Origin: Ophthalmolycus amberensis
Lineage: Eukaryota > Chordata > Actinopteri > Perciformes > Zoarcidae
Direction of reading: 5' to 3'
Assembly (NCBI GenBank): GCA_024529925.1
Contig: JAFEUB010000911.1
Coordinates: 216,001-280,000, forward strand
Length of the DNA stretch: 64,000 nucleotides
Shown here: positions 35,927 to 49,340 of the stretch, piece by piece
Position numbering within the stretch: position 1 is the first letter of the stretch
Layout: each line of letters opens with the position of its first letter
Notes under the pieces: model-generated
The model's database searches: none
Told to the model about the DNA's origin: nothing
The model's input: only the letters and a program-made list of their open reading frames with translations
Program-made: the position numbers and the translations under genes

Positions 35927-38900
35927 TCTCTCTCCAGTGAATCCCCAGGAAGTTATAAATGCTCTCTCTCTCTCTCTCTTTGGCTCTCCTTCCTTCCCTC
36001 AGTGCTCTGAAGGGTATGACAGGGCTTCATTGTAAACCAGAGCAGTCACATACATTATCTACAGTAGAGCAGCTTTTAGCCAGGCCTACTGTCACCTACT
36101 GCAGATATATGTGTAGATATATGTATATATCCCCTAAAAGTTGCTTACATCAGTATTGTTATACCATCAACTGATTAAATGATTACGTATAATGTGCACG
36201 GGTTGGCTCATAGTGGCGTCTTTTAGTGCATTGTTTTTGGTTTTACCTTCCATACCTTTTGGCTCACTCTCACAGCTCTCATCAGCGTCATTTGCAGATG
36301 CGGCAGGCTGGAAAAAGCTCCGATAAACCCACTGCCCAGCACTAAATAGCACACAGACAAAGTTAGCGACTAGCTGGTGAACACGGTGAAGTATTTAACA
36401 GCTAACGAGTCAGATATTTGACAAACTGGACTTTTTTGGGTGTTCATAAAAAAATAAACGCAGCTACAGATGATTGTAGCGTTTCCCTGTGTCTGTATGA
36501 ATAGTTGTTTGCTAACACGTTTATTACAACACATTCATAAGACTTGTTCCACTGCCCCAAGTGGCCAAAACACCAATTAATGCCGCTTTGAGTAAAGTCG
36601 CTCTCTGACTCCAAAGAAGTGAAGAAGAGGTTGGCGGCTGGCCTGTGGACGGCATGCTCGACTCAGTCAAAAGAGCCCTGAAGCCCCGCCCCCCCATCAC
36701 TGCACAGGCCGCTATCGCTTGTTTATTCAAAGTTCATTAATACTGAACGTGTCACGTTTCCAAATTGTTTCCTTAAACATGTAAGCAGTATTTAGCTTGC
36801 GGTGGAGCTATTTGGGGTACTATCGGGTTATTGCATAATGTTTCACAAGCTCATCGTAGGTTTTGTATATACGATCTTAATCTACAAAGCAATGCAGCTG
36901 TGAGATAAACGTAGTAGAATTTAAAAAGTACAGTATTTTTCTCTAAACTACATAGTCGAGTAAACGTATAAAGGAGCACGAAACATAAATACTCAGTAAA
37001 GTCTAAATACTACAAAACTATGTTTCAGTGCATTTGAGAAAACCCACTGCGCATAAGACAGACCGGCCACTCCAGTCTGATCTTCCCTCCGGATTTTAAG
37101 TCAACTCGCATGAGCTTATTTTAACACGAAGCAGCTGGATGCCGAGTCACTCCAGAGGAAAAATAGTTGAATTCGATTTTCACAAACAACACATACAACT
37201 CACCTCTTCAAGAAGGCCTACCCTTAGCCTTCCACTTAGCACTTACTTAGCATTTATTGTATTCATACTAGCTTATTGCACTTATTGTATTCATATTAGT
37301 TTGTGGCACTTATTGCATTCGTTTGTTTCTGCACTATACGTTGGCGCTGCTTTATGCTCTTTGATGCTTGTTTGAAGAAAGGAGATGCACTTATGACTTC
37401 TGGTGACTAGTTGTTCTCTCGAAAACCGATGTTGAATACACTTATTGTAAGTCGCTTTGGATAAAAGCGTCTGCTAAATGACTGTAATGTAATGTAATGT
37501 AATACAGTACACTGGCCACATCTGCCTGTGCAAACCTGCATAATCACCCTATTATACGAGTGCTTTATATGTCTATAAAAACACTGTCAGAATTAACATA
37601 GTTAAGCTGGCTGTTGTAGGAGAGGGAGGAGGAGTTGTTGTCAGCACACAGTCTGTTTTATAGTTTTCACTTTTCTGTGCTGCCACTAGCAGCGTTCGGG
37701 GAGATTCACATGCTCTCCCTCTTAACTGGAACGTCTCTTAATTTCATTCCCACACACTCCTCGTTTTTCTGCTCCGTTCCTCGTACTCCTTCCCCGCTGA
37801 TTCACGTGAGCTGTTTTACTTCATGTACCTACAGTGTGACAGAGAGTCAGACTCTCTCTCCCCTCGCACTAACCGATGGAGCAGAGAGCTGGCAGGTCGG
37901 GCGAGCAACATGCGGATGTGGCAGTAGCACACTTAATTGTTTTCAGATTTACGCTGCGTGTGTTTTCTGGTTGCAGCAGGCACATGTTGAGTTCTCCCTC
38001 TGAGAAGTAAAAGAGCCACACACTAATAACCGCAATGTAATCTTTTCATTTTTGTTCTCATGAATCAGCATTTCGAGGGGGGTTTCCAGTTGAACTGTAT
38101 TACAAGTCACAACCTTTATTTAAAAGACGGGTAGATACAAACACACTGCATCCACAAACTGGTTTTAAACATAGCGATACGTTCTATTAAAGTAATTTAA
38201 CATTAGAAATACCAAACTTGTTTAATTCAATACGATAATGATACTTTTTGAGACTATACTGATCATTTCTTAAATGGGTGTGATTTTTCATAATGATGGT
38301 CATTTTCAGAAGGAGAAAAAAAACTTTTTTTTTCCCAAAGGGAAATCACATGATCACATGACAATAGATTTGTTATTACTGGCCGATGCCAGTAATAACA
38401 AATCTATTACAAAATCAAATGGGAGTTCAAGTAATTGTACCATTAAGTGTGAAATAAAAAAAGTCACATTTTTAGAAAAATACTGTTTGAATAACAAGCC
38501 TTGTTACTCGTGTTGCTCGTGGTATTTTTCTCAGAAATTGTGCATTTTGCTGTATTTATTTATGACACCGAGCTGCGTTTTCTCTCCAGCATTCTGTCAC
38601 ACGTTTGACGTGGAAGTATGCGACGCTGTGCCCCAGGTTCTGATGTCACATTGGTTTCCACAGTCATGTGACACGGGCCAGCTAAATGTGTCGGGGCTGT
38701 TTTGGCACAAATATTATGCAAAAGTAGTGAAAATGTTTGCAAGTGATGCAACCACACACATTTGTATTTATTATCTCTATGATTTTAAAGGAATTAATAC
38801 CAAATGAGTAGCTTGTGAGTGTCAAAGTATCGAGTCATATTTCATATATTATTGGTAATATTTAGGATAATAGGATTTCAAAGTTTTAATAGCTAATAAA

Positions 38901-39810
38901 TCCATCTAGAGTTCATGAACTGTTCAGCAAGTGATCTTAAACTCGATCTGTTTGGATCAGACTGTGTCGTGCTGTGTTTGTATCCTACTCCATGTACTTT
39001 GACTGATCATTAAGTCCATTACAAAGGGGGACACAGTGATTCCACAGTAATACCTTCTAGAATATCCCCGTACAAGACACTTCTTCTTTGTGCCGTCGCT
39101 ACATGTTTGTCATTGTTCATAACATGCTGTATGAAACTCGTTTGTAAAAAGCCAGTTTAACCTAAGAACTAAAACGCAACAATGTGTCATTGTTTTTCTC
39201 AAATTGAAGGAGAAGTTCTCCCTACAACTTCTCCTCCAGAACGTTGCTATAAATACGAGCGCCCTCTCAGTGGACGAGCCTGGTTAAGTGGCGGTTTGTG
39301 TCAGCACCGTGCCGGTCCTGGAGAGACCGTTACTCAGTGTTCCAGTTTGTTTCAAGCTATGACAACACGCAGAATTCCCTCTGTGCTTTTTTCTGCAGTC
39401 GACCCATCTGTGAGCGAAGACATACCACCTTGAGGTCACCGTTATGTATCGTACCGCACATGCTCCAGTGTGCAAACAAGCTGTCCTCGAGGGGCTGAGG
39501 AGTTAACGCTGTATCTACTTGACCTCCGCTCTGTGGTTTTAACCTTTTACTGAATGCTCTCTCACCCCTGCTCTCCAGAGCCAGACCAGAGAGGCCGGCA
39601 CAGTCTCAGGGGTCACCGTGGGACGACGAGACCGAGCGGTCAGCCAGGAGCTCACCCCTCCTCATCCAGACCTCCCTCCCCCTCCTCCACCACCTCATCT
39701 GCCTCCTCCTCTACCTGCTGGGCAGGTCCAGGAAGCAGCAGCACCAACCAAGAACCTCACCAAAAGTACTTTCTACTTTTTCTTCATCTAATTGTCTCTC
39801 TGTCTGACTT

Positions 39811-39856
<46 letters not shown>

Positions 39857-41292
39857 ACGTCACTTCCAGCCTCCGTCTGTGCATGTCAGCATGAAGCGTG
39901 TGTGTCAAGTTATACACCCAGTTAAGCCCCATTGAACAAGATGTGGCATGTTGACACATCTGAACACTACAACTAACCTTAAAGAATGCTGCCCTAAGGC
40001 TCAGGTGTGTGTGTGTGTGTGTGTATGTGTGTGTGGGATGCAGGTGATTTCAGGCTCAGCAATACTTTTTGTAATAAAACTCAAGGAACTGCCTCGATAT
40101 TGTCTTCAAGTGTGATAAATCAACCTATTGTCATACATTCTACAGCACATCCCCATCTGAAGTGAAAATAATTAAACATACATTTTTTTCTCTTTTTAAA
40201 AATAATATCTGTAATTTAATATTGATCAGGTAAGTTTTAAGTTAATTCTAGCTTTTGAGCTAACGTAGTAGCAAACCATTAGCATATGTGCATAACCAGC
40301 AGCAGGTGTGTTTGTGTCCGTGTCACAAACACACGGCCGATATTCCTTCTCCTTGTTGCTCTGTTTTGATCTCCACCAATTGTTGATCTTTAGCTGCTCA
40401 ATGCAAGTCGCTGACTTTGTCTTTATTTATTGTTGAATAGCTGGCTTGAAGTAGATTTATCAGAGCTTTTTTACTCAAAGCAGCTTGTTGTTGCTGCTGG
40501 AAACAAGGTTGAATCAATGTAGGTGGTGGTTATAGTTTAACCTCCTTCCCTCCCCCCCTATTTTGGAGCAAAACCGCCTAAAATGACATACCCAAATTAA
40601 AATGTCTGTAGCTTCTGAACCACTCTGACTATATGCACCAATGAAATCTTTCTAGACAGAAAACCCCCTAAGGTTCCTTGTGGAAGTGTCAGAAAACCTG
40701 TAGGTCATACAGAAACAGAGCAGTGGGCCTTTGAAGTCAGTAAAAATTGAAGACTTTTGTCCGCCTAAAATAAAAAAAGTATCTTTCAGTATAAATAACT
40801 GCCTGTGGCTGTATCTGTACAGGTAAAGGACAGTATAGGGCTGTAACTACACTATCAGTGAACAACTGCCTCACATTTGAAGAAGATTGGACGAAGTATG
40901 ACCATTCTACAGTGTTTCTTCCATGAAGAGATCCAGGCGGAGCTCTAAAAGGATATTTGGAGACCCAAATGGACACATGGTAACCAAATGATATTCTGAC
41001 ACACTAAAGGTGTTTCTCCCTTTATATTTTGATATTATATTATTTTCCTTTTATTTTTAGCCTTTGCAAATTGCAAAAACTATATATATATATGGTCGAA
41101 GACGTGGTGTGTGAGTAGCGGACTTGCTGTGCGTAATGGCTGCGACATGAGCGCACGATCCGAGTATGCAGGTAGCTCATTTACGCAAAGGTTATACGTT
41201 GGTTTACGGCTTACGTAAGAAACAGTCAAGGTTGTACTATAAGTACGAGCGTTTTCTGAAGGCACTAATTCCATGGTAAGATCCACGAGCAC

Positions 41293-41350
<58 letters not shown>

Positions 41351-44300
41351 GCAGGCGCCATTTAGAGCCTTCCACAGCTGCTGCCCAACAGGCACAGAGC
41401 AAGGTGTTGAGGGATGTGTGTGTGTGTGTGCTGAGAGCGACTCCTCTCTCTTTCCTCCTTTATCCCCCTCTGTGTTCGTCTCCTCCTTCTCCCAGGTCCA
41501 TCCCTCCCCTGCTGCTTGTACGTCCCGCCTCACGTGCTTTCAGAGCCTAATATGTGGAAATCTATGCCTGGAGGAATACCTGAAACACACCCATCCATTG
41601 AGCGCTCCCCGCCGTTTCAACTCAGTCTCACTTGCTCACTAATGACATGGATCTAATGGCAGTGGAGCAGCCCTAACCTGCCTTTGCACCTGAGGCATGC
41701 AGTCAGACATAGAAGTAGACTATATGTGTGAGTAATCCAAGATGTGTGACTGCAAATTGTCTTCAAGTGCCAGTCCCACTGCTTAAGATGAAATCTTCAA
41801 ATAGACCAAAACACAAAAATATTCCATTTACAATGACATAACAGATAAAAAACAAACATAAAATCCTCACATTTAAGAAACTGGAACAATTGATTATTTG
41901 GCACTTTGCCTTGATAATGACTGAATTAAATTAGTAATATATATACTGACAGTGGTTTAAGTTTACTAGCCTGCTGGTAAGTAAAGAACATTTACAGTCC
42001 ACTTAAAAGAGACATCTTGGCAATAGTGAGGAGTAAGTTAGCGCATGAGATTAAGAACCAGAGCAAGCTACTGGTAAAGAAGTTGTTCTCTGCAGTGTAG
42101 TTCTGTAATAATAACACTGTTTGTAATTTTAGGGCTTTTTTGGCATGAGCTATGTGTCGCAATACCAGCCACCCACCCATAGCGCTGCCCTCCATCTTTA
42201 AGTGGTTAAAATGCATGTAGTTTGGGGGAAGGAGAGTAATTTTGCAAGATAGTGCAGGCATGAAATCTCAGCACCTGGAGAAGTAATCGACATGGAGTCA
42301 CTGCAGATGGTCGACAATCCCACCAACCTCATGCACACTGTCCACTGCAGTGGATTGGCCAGCTCACATCGCAGTCAGTGTATTTACACTGGATGACATG
42401 ATTAAACTTACTGGTTTTGTCCTCACATCATTTCTTGCTTATGAGAGTCGGCCCCAAGTATAAATTCCTTCTGGCCGTTTAAACGAATCGACTCTAAATG
42501 ACTGATGTGTTGAAGCAACTGTCTCAAACGTGTGACGTGTGGTTGATCATCGGTGAAACGATCTGTACCTCTTTCAGGGCTGATTGAGAGGGTGGTGCTG
42601 AGAGGAGTGACCCACCCGTCTGAAGACACCAGTGAATATGTGCTCGAGGTGGGTCCAGTGTAAACACAGACGCCTGCTCGCTTTTCCAAATGCTCTCTAT
42701 TCATCTCTTCATGTTTTTATCCTTTTCCTTTCACCCGATTTTTCTACTTCCCCTACTCCCGTCACCTTCACCTTTCCCCTCTCCTCCTCACTTCCTCCTT
42801 TCCTCTCCCTCCTCCAGGCCAGCTGGTCAGATGGTCTCGTGTCATCCGTTGTCAGAACTCGGCAGGAGGTGATGGAGCTGCTGACCCAGGTCAGTACCAC
42901 CACTGAAACACAGTTTGGTGATGATAATCTCCGGCTACGCTCAAGTAGTAAAAGTTCTTCAGCTTTGTTTATTCTACAGATTGACCTTTTACGAGTGTAA
43001 AGAGCCGTACAATTCATGTTTCTTCTCTTCTTGATTACGGTAAACAGACATTTGATCTTGATAACGTGAAGTGTTAAACTGTTTGAACAGTCAGGTTTTA
43101 TAGGGATGAATAGCTCGATATCATCTGCATAGAAATGTAATACTGTATTTCAATGCGATTAGTGTAATATGTTTTTTGCTCTCTCTCTAAGCTGTCACAA
43201 GCATTTCCTGATGACGCAGTGGAGAAATTCTTCCCTCAGTCCATAGAGCTGGACCCCAGGTTAGTTTCTTGCTAGTTGTCCGGCTAGCAAGCAAGAAAAG
43301 TGATGTTCACTGGCAGAGACAATTTAAGAGAACCAAACTGTTACAATATGCTGCTTCTGCTGAACAATTGGAAAGTAGTGAGTTTAGTAAAGTCAAAGTC
43401 AGGTCAAGAATTGTTTTTTCTGTACCGTAGCAAAGCCTCCTTTACCCACTCTGCAACGCACACCCTGGTTAAAACGACAGTCCTTCCCCATCTTAGACTA
43501 TGGTGATGTAATCTACAGGTCCGCCTCCAACAATAAATAAATAAAGTAGATGTCATCTACCATACCGCCATCCGCTTTGTCACCGGTGCTCCTTCCAACA
43601 CTCATCACTGCAGCCTGTATACTCTCTAGTCAACTGGCCATCACTCCATACCCGCAGATTAATCCACTGGTATCAGTTCATCTATAAAACTCATCATTGG
43701 TAAAACCCCCACATGTCTCCACTCTCCACTCATCATCTCCAACAGTAACCAACAGTAACCGCAATTTACGCTCTAGCAATTTCATCAACACGGTCATTCC
43801 AAAAGTCCGCACCGCCTTCGGCCATTTCTCATTCCAGTTCACTGCTTCCAACGACTGGAATGAGTCGCAAAAGAAGCTAAAACTCCTCACCCTCATTCCG
43901 TTACCCTCCTTCTATAACTCATTACAAACGATAGTCTCTGATCACTGCAACTGTTTGAGTTTGCCTCTTGTTTTTTACATATTGTACATATTATAATGTT
44001 CACATTTTTGTATGACATTGATTGAGATGTTTCTATGTTTTATTTGTTTGTAACAACTTGCGTCTTGTTGCCGCCATTTTGGCCAGGTTGTCATTGTAAA
44101 TGAGAACTGGTTCTCAATTGACTTTTCTGGTTAGATAAAGGTAAAATAAATAAATACTAAAAATGAAGGCTGGGTATCGTTTAAGGAATTACGATGCCAG
44201 TACCAATACCAGTACCTTTTTAAACTGATACCAATAGAGTACTTCATTTGACACCCATCAAGTGAACAAAAGCTGTATGTGTGTCACGGCACAGCGCCCA

Positions 44301-47300
44301 TACAGCAGTGACCGCTGATAACGCTGTCCCCAACCCATGATGGTGGGGGCGCATTGTTGTGGAAGCCTGATGTCCACCATGCTGCCCCCCCCCCAGGTTA
44401 AAACTGTTAGCTCTATCAGCACTGTTTCTATTGTTAGTTTGCGCTGTTAGCGCGGTTCGCACTGTTAGCACCGCTAGCTTCTGGTCTCCTAGTTCAGAGC
44501 TGTCTGCAGGCAGGAGATCCTGGCTGTATGGTTTGTAGCTGACACACTTAAATCGAAGAACTCTTGCAGTGATTGGCTGCGACCGAAACCATTTTAATAG
44601 TCATATTTTTCTAGATCAAAAAGGTTTGAATGCAGGTGTCGTTTGACTGGAGAAATGTTGACACCACTTGATAGTGGGTCATTTCGTTCGATACCCAGCC
44701 CTAATTAGGGTATGCTTAAATGAATCAATCAATCTACATCCTTAACACAAACAACAGCATTACTATGGTATCTCATGTTCTTTTTCTTGTTGTTACTATG
44801 TTGAGCTAATTCTTAAGTGCACCTCCATGATGCAGCTAGAGGTGACGTAGCATCTCTCCTGCTATCTTTGGCCTCCCTGTGTCCGTCTGACTCCCTGTCT
44901 GTCCCCCTGCTGTCCCGTCTCTCTGCCTGCGCCCAGGTGTCTGACAGTGCTGCCCTGCCATGTCCTCCAGCACCACAGCGTCCAGCTGTTCTTCACCTCC
45001 ACCAGGCCTCTCTCACCCAACTGTCCTGCCTCCCTCCCCTCGACCCTCCCTCCATTATCCTCCTCCCTTCCCATGGCTCCTGTATCCCAGACGTGTCCGT
45101 TCACATCCAGTTCTAGTAAGTCTTTATTTAGTTTTATTGTCAAAAGAGTAGAGGTGTAGAGGTGAGGCTGCAGGCAGGGTTTTCATTTTGTGATCTGGAG
45201 GTGTTGGCGGGGAGAGGACGGGGTCTATTTTAGTCTGGTGTGGGAATTCAGCATGGCATGTTTGTGTTGGGAGGCCTACAGTGTGGTGACCTAATGTTGG
45301 TGTGTGTGTGTGTTTGATTCTATGAGTGTGACTTCATCCCAGAGAGTATTTATAGCCGTCAGTGCAGCGTATATGCTTGTACTTTTGCATGTTTCTACCT
45401 GTGTGTGTGTGTGTGTGTGTGTGTGTTTAGTGTATGTGCATGTGCCAGACTCGCATAAGACCCCAGGGAAACCAGGCTAATATGAATCTGACTAACTGAG
45501 CTGTAATTTGCCTCCACGAACACATAGCGTTCTTGCCCCCCCGGCACAATATACGACAGTCTATATTCCTCACGAGGCTCTGATATCACGTTTATTGCAC
45601 TGTACACATGGGTAATGGGTTTATATCATACACAGCAGACACAGATGAGCAAGCCTGAAAGCTTTTAATATCCCATTGATTAACCTTGCATGGACACCAG
45701 CATTAATAAAGCATGAAAGCAGCACATGAATGTCATTTTGCTGTTGAACATTTTTGTTAGAGGATTTAGGAATAGCAATACTGTGATTCTGACCTCACAG
45801 AGTCTTTATCAGGCCAGACATAATAACAAAAGATTGATTTTGCCTTGTACATGACTGGATTTAAATGTTACATACAACAGAGGTTAATAGTATTCCATCA
45901 CATATTAAATGGCTCCCCACGGTCTCCCAACAGTAACACGTGTCGCTCATTATACAATGAATAAAACAACACTATCAGCAGGTAGCATTGCAACATGTAT
46001 CACTATTGTCTGTGAAGTATTTCATTTCATTTATTCAGCATAAATACCCAGAATTCCACCAAAAGAAGAAGGGCTATTCTTTATTGCATGGATTGTGTCA
46101 CAGAAATATATCATAAATGCTGCAACATACATTAATAAGTAATAGCTTTATTTTAGCCATTTTTGCATAGTGCACAAAAAAAACACAAGTAATTCCAGCA
46201 AAGCTCTTCTGACAGTATTCAGCATACATACTACAGAAAGTACAACAGTGCATTCGGTCTCTTGTTCTCGTCAACATCACACCTTCTGTCCTCTCTGGGA
46301 CATCTGGGGAAATAAACGTTTCGCAGGTCTGATCCATCCCTGGCAATCTTCTGCGGATGTTTCCAGACATCCAGCATGCATTGCGTCAAAGAGAGACATC
46401 TGATCATGTGGCTGGGGGTCAAAACTTTCCACTTCCATGAGGAAAATAACTCCTTTATGAATTTGAGGAATGGAGAGTAAGCTGGAAGGAAAAGTGGGAT
46501 GGGCTTTAAACCAGCCTGTGACTGGGAGAGAGATTTCAACTAGCACTGCCCCTTCTTAGTCAACGAATAGCTTGTTTTGGTCCTAGTAGACTAAGATTTC
46601 TTGAGTCAATCAGTCTTTTTTCTTTATTTTCGTTTTAGGACTTATCTCCAAGACAATTATGAGCATATCTCTGGTATACACACACAATTTAAAGTGGTGC
46701 TTTTGTGTGATTCTTTGTGGAGAAACTCAGTTTTACTAAATCGTATGAGCAGTTAGTGGACAGCCCTGATTAAAACTTGACCCCTTTCCTCACCTTTTCC
46801 TTTGTTAAAGTCATTTATAATGTTTCGTTATTCATAAAAAACAGACAATTGCTTCCTTGTTGTTCCTTCAAACGACTGGATTCATTAAAGTTTCTCACCA
46901 ACACTACATTTTACGAGATTACCCGTGAACACATCATGATAACGTTATAATTTACCTTCGCCCAATACTCATTTTCACTGAACAGAGCCTGAACGCATCA
47001 TAATGTAGCCGAACGGAACCTTCGTTCTCCTGTCAATTTAACCACGGACTGGTTGTTTACAATGTAACATTATCAGAGATCAGCGACTAGAAAGCATAAA
47101 CGATGTCCTGATCACATATTTTACAGAATATGGACGGATAAATATCGCCAGTAATTATTTCACACTGTGATGGTTAAAGTTAAACTGTGTCATTGATCCA
47201 CGGTCCAGACGCGTGTCGAACCGTGAGGGGGGGTCCGTACGGATCGCGGGTCGACAGTGGTCCGTTCCATTGCCAGTTGTGATGCTCTGATTAACTCACT

Positions 47301-49300
47301 GAGTAATGCATTGCCTCACAGGATACAGATGTTTTTTTTATTTTGCGTGCGTTGCCAGATGTTGAGGCCGAGGCTGAGATTTTGTCACATTGAAAACGCT
47401 GTGAATGAAAGGCCTAAAGATACCAGCGTCTAACTGTTGGTTTCTTTCAAACGAGCAGCATCTGGGTTTTACTCACTCGATCGCTTGAGTTTTTTAAAAG
47501 CAGTTTGGTGACGATGATGATGGAGACAACGATGAAGGTCTTTTTGTTTGCTCTCTGTCCCTCAGATCTTGGCTGTGTGGTTCAGCACAGAGGAGCCAAC
47601 AGGTGAGTTTTCTTTCTCTTCGTCTTTCTGTCATTCATCATCATCATCATCATCATCATCTTCACCTCCTCTTACTGTATGTCCTCTCTCAGGGCGGTAT
47701 ACAGAGTGGCCAGCGTCCAGCTCGTCGTCAGCACCCACAGCTCTGTCTTGACTCGCCCCTCTCCTCACCTCTCCTCCCTCCCTCCTCCTCTTCCTCCCCC
47801 CATTCCGCATCCCCAGCTGTCCTCCCTCCCTCACCCTGTGCCAGCCCTGCCCACCCAGTGCTCCTTGGCTGGCGGATGCGATCCCTCCTCCCAGCCACAT
47901 GCCCAGCACAGTCAGTCCCACTCATACTCTCAGCTCCACCTTCATCCCCAAACCGGCGGTCAGTCCAGGCGGTCCGCCTCAGTCCCCGCACCTGTCCCAT
48001 CCCCAGCCGACGTCCCACTCACATTCCCAGTCCCTTTCGTACCCCCAGTCCCATTCCCTGTCTCGTTCCCAGTCCCACTCACAGGCACCATGCCAGTCCC
48101 AGCCCGCGGAGCAGAACGGCATCCTGGACTGGCTCCGCAGGCTTCGGCTCCACAAGTATTACCCCGTCTTCAAACAGCTCACCATGGAGGAGGTGGGTGG
48201 GCTTTAGATGCTGTCATGTCATTTATTTAAGATGTTTTACAGGAAACAGCAAGTACGCGCAATCACTCACTTACATCGGTATTTCAGGCTGCATGTCATG
48301 TGTAAGCTCAGATAAACCAGTATGTCTGCTTTTCTTAAACACGTGTATTTTCCCGCGTCACCTTCAGTTTTTAGCGCTGACGGAGGAGGACCTGAACAAG
48401 TACGACCTGACCCAAGGAGCAAAGAAGAAGCTCAAGACTCAACTAGAGCTACAAAAGACCCAACTAGAGATACAAAAGTCAGTAGAGTGAGCTGCTGGTA
48501 TAAAAGTGAACGCTGTGTTTGGTATATTCTCACCACTTTTGAATTTTGCCGCCAGACAGCCCTTTCTGACAGGGAACCGAAACTCACAAGACCCCTTTGA
48601 CGAAAACAGTCACTTTAGCAGACCAGAAACTCCTGTGTTCTGTGAGGTACAATTACAGTTTTTGTCAAATGATAAATTCCCAGATAGTGAAGTTGCTGAA
48701 TTCAGTATGGCTGCAGCGCTGATGGCAAGCGATGCTGCTGCAATCCTCAGGCAGTGTGGAGCGATTTCAACATGAGGCTCGTTGGCCGTTAATTTGTGGC
48801 GATGCACAGTTAGCAGACGCTTTGTCCGATTAACGATTAACAGACAGACCGATCAGCCGCTGATTTGGAAGGCGAGTATACAGCAGTAACGGTCCATAGA
48901 GCGTCAATGGTTAACCAGCTGTGAGTGGGCCGGAGAGATTAGATATACTCATGAGAAGATAACTAACAGAAACACACGCAAAGCCACAAAAACATTTGGA
49001 ACTGGGAAGCAAATGCGTCCACATGCTCCGACTCTCTCCCTTAAACACACACACACACATCCGGCGCACACGCCTGGGTTTTTCCCACGTGAACCTGCTT
49101 TAATTATCTCTTGATCGTGTTTCCGATCCCCAGAATCAACAGGTTTCCATGAGGCAAGAAGTTAGGGTCAAGGGTCAAGTTAACACGCAAATTTATCATC
49201 CGTGAATGTCCCATTGTCCTTTTATGTTGGTGGTGTATTGAAGCCCCTGAAAACTTGTTACAGTAAATATTCATTACTGAACAAGCAACAGTTCGTCATC

Positions 49301-49340
<40 letters not shown>

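Larger units (their letters stand above)
33835..39578 (+). other. zcchc14 intron 2
   Basis: The intron is 5744 bases, from GTAGGG to CTCTCCAG. It contains a TTAA MITE (34156-34683), (GT)n plus CTCT at 35886-35975, a LINE-type 3' end (37195-37503) and a perfect hairpin (38363-38408). An open frame of 177 codons at 38274-38807 has no recognisable similarity. The rest is unrecognised. Confidence 0.8.
45116..47565 (+). other. zcchc14 intron 7
   Basis: The intron includes GT runs (45301-45314 and 45402-45426), the IS630-like transposase remnant (46225-46550), and fragments that look like hAT/MITE repeats at about 46541-46640 and 47192-47270. The remainder is unrecognised. Confidence 0.75.

Noticed and set aside
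38274..38807. A 177-codon + strand frame in zcchc14 intron 2
   Set aside because: No recognisable domain, AT-rich composition, and it runs through the palindrome at 38363-38408.
47603..48490. A 295-codon open frame across zcchc14 exons 9 and 10
   Set aside because: It is open because the region is pyrimidine-rich and low in complexity. It matches the SAM domain only in the exon 10 part, while exon 9 SAM coding is in another frame.
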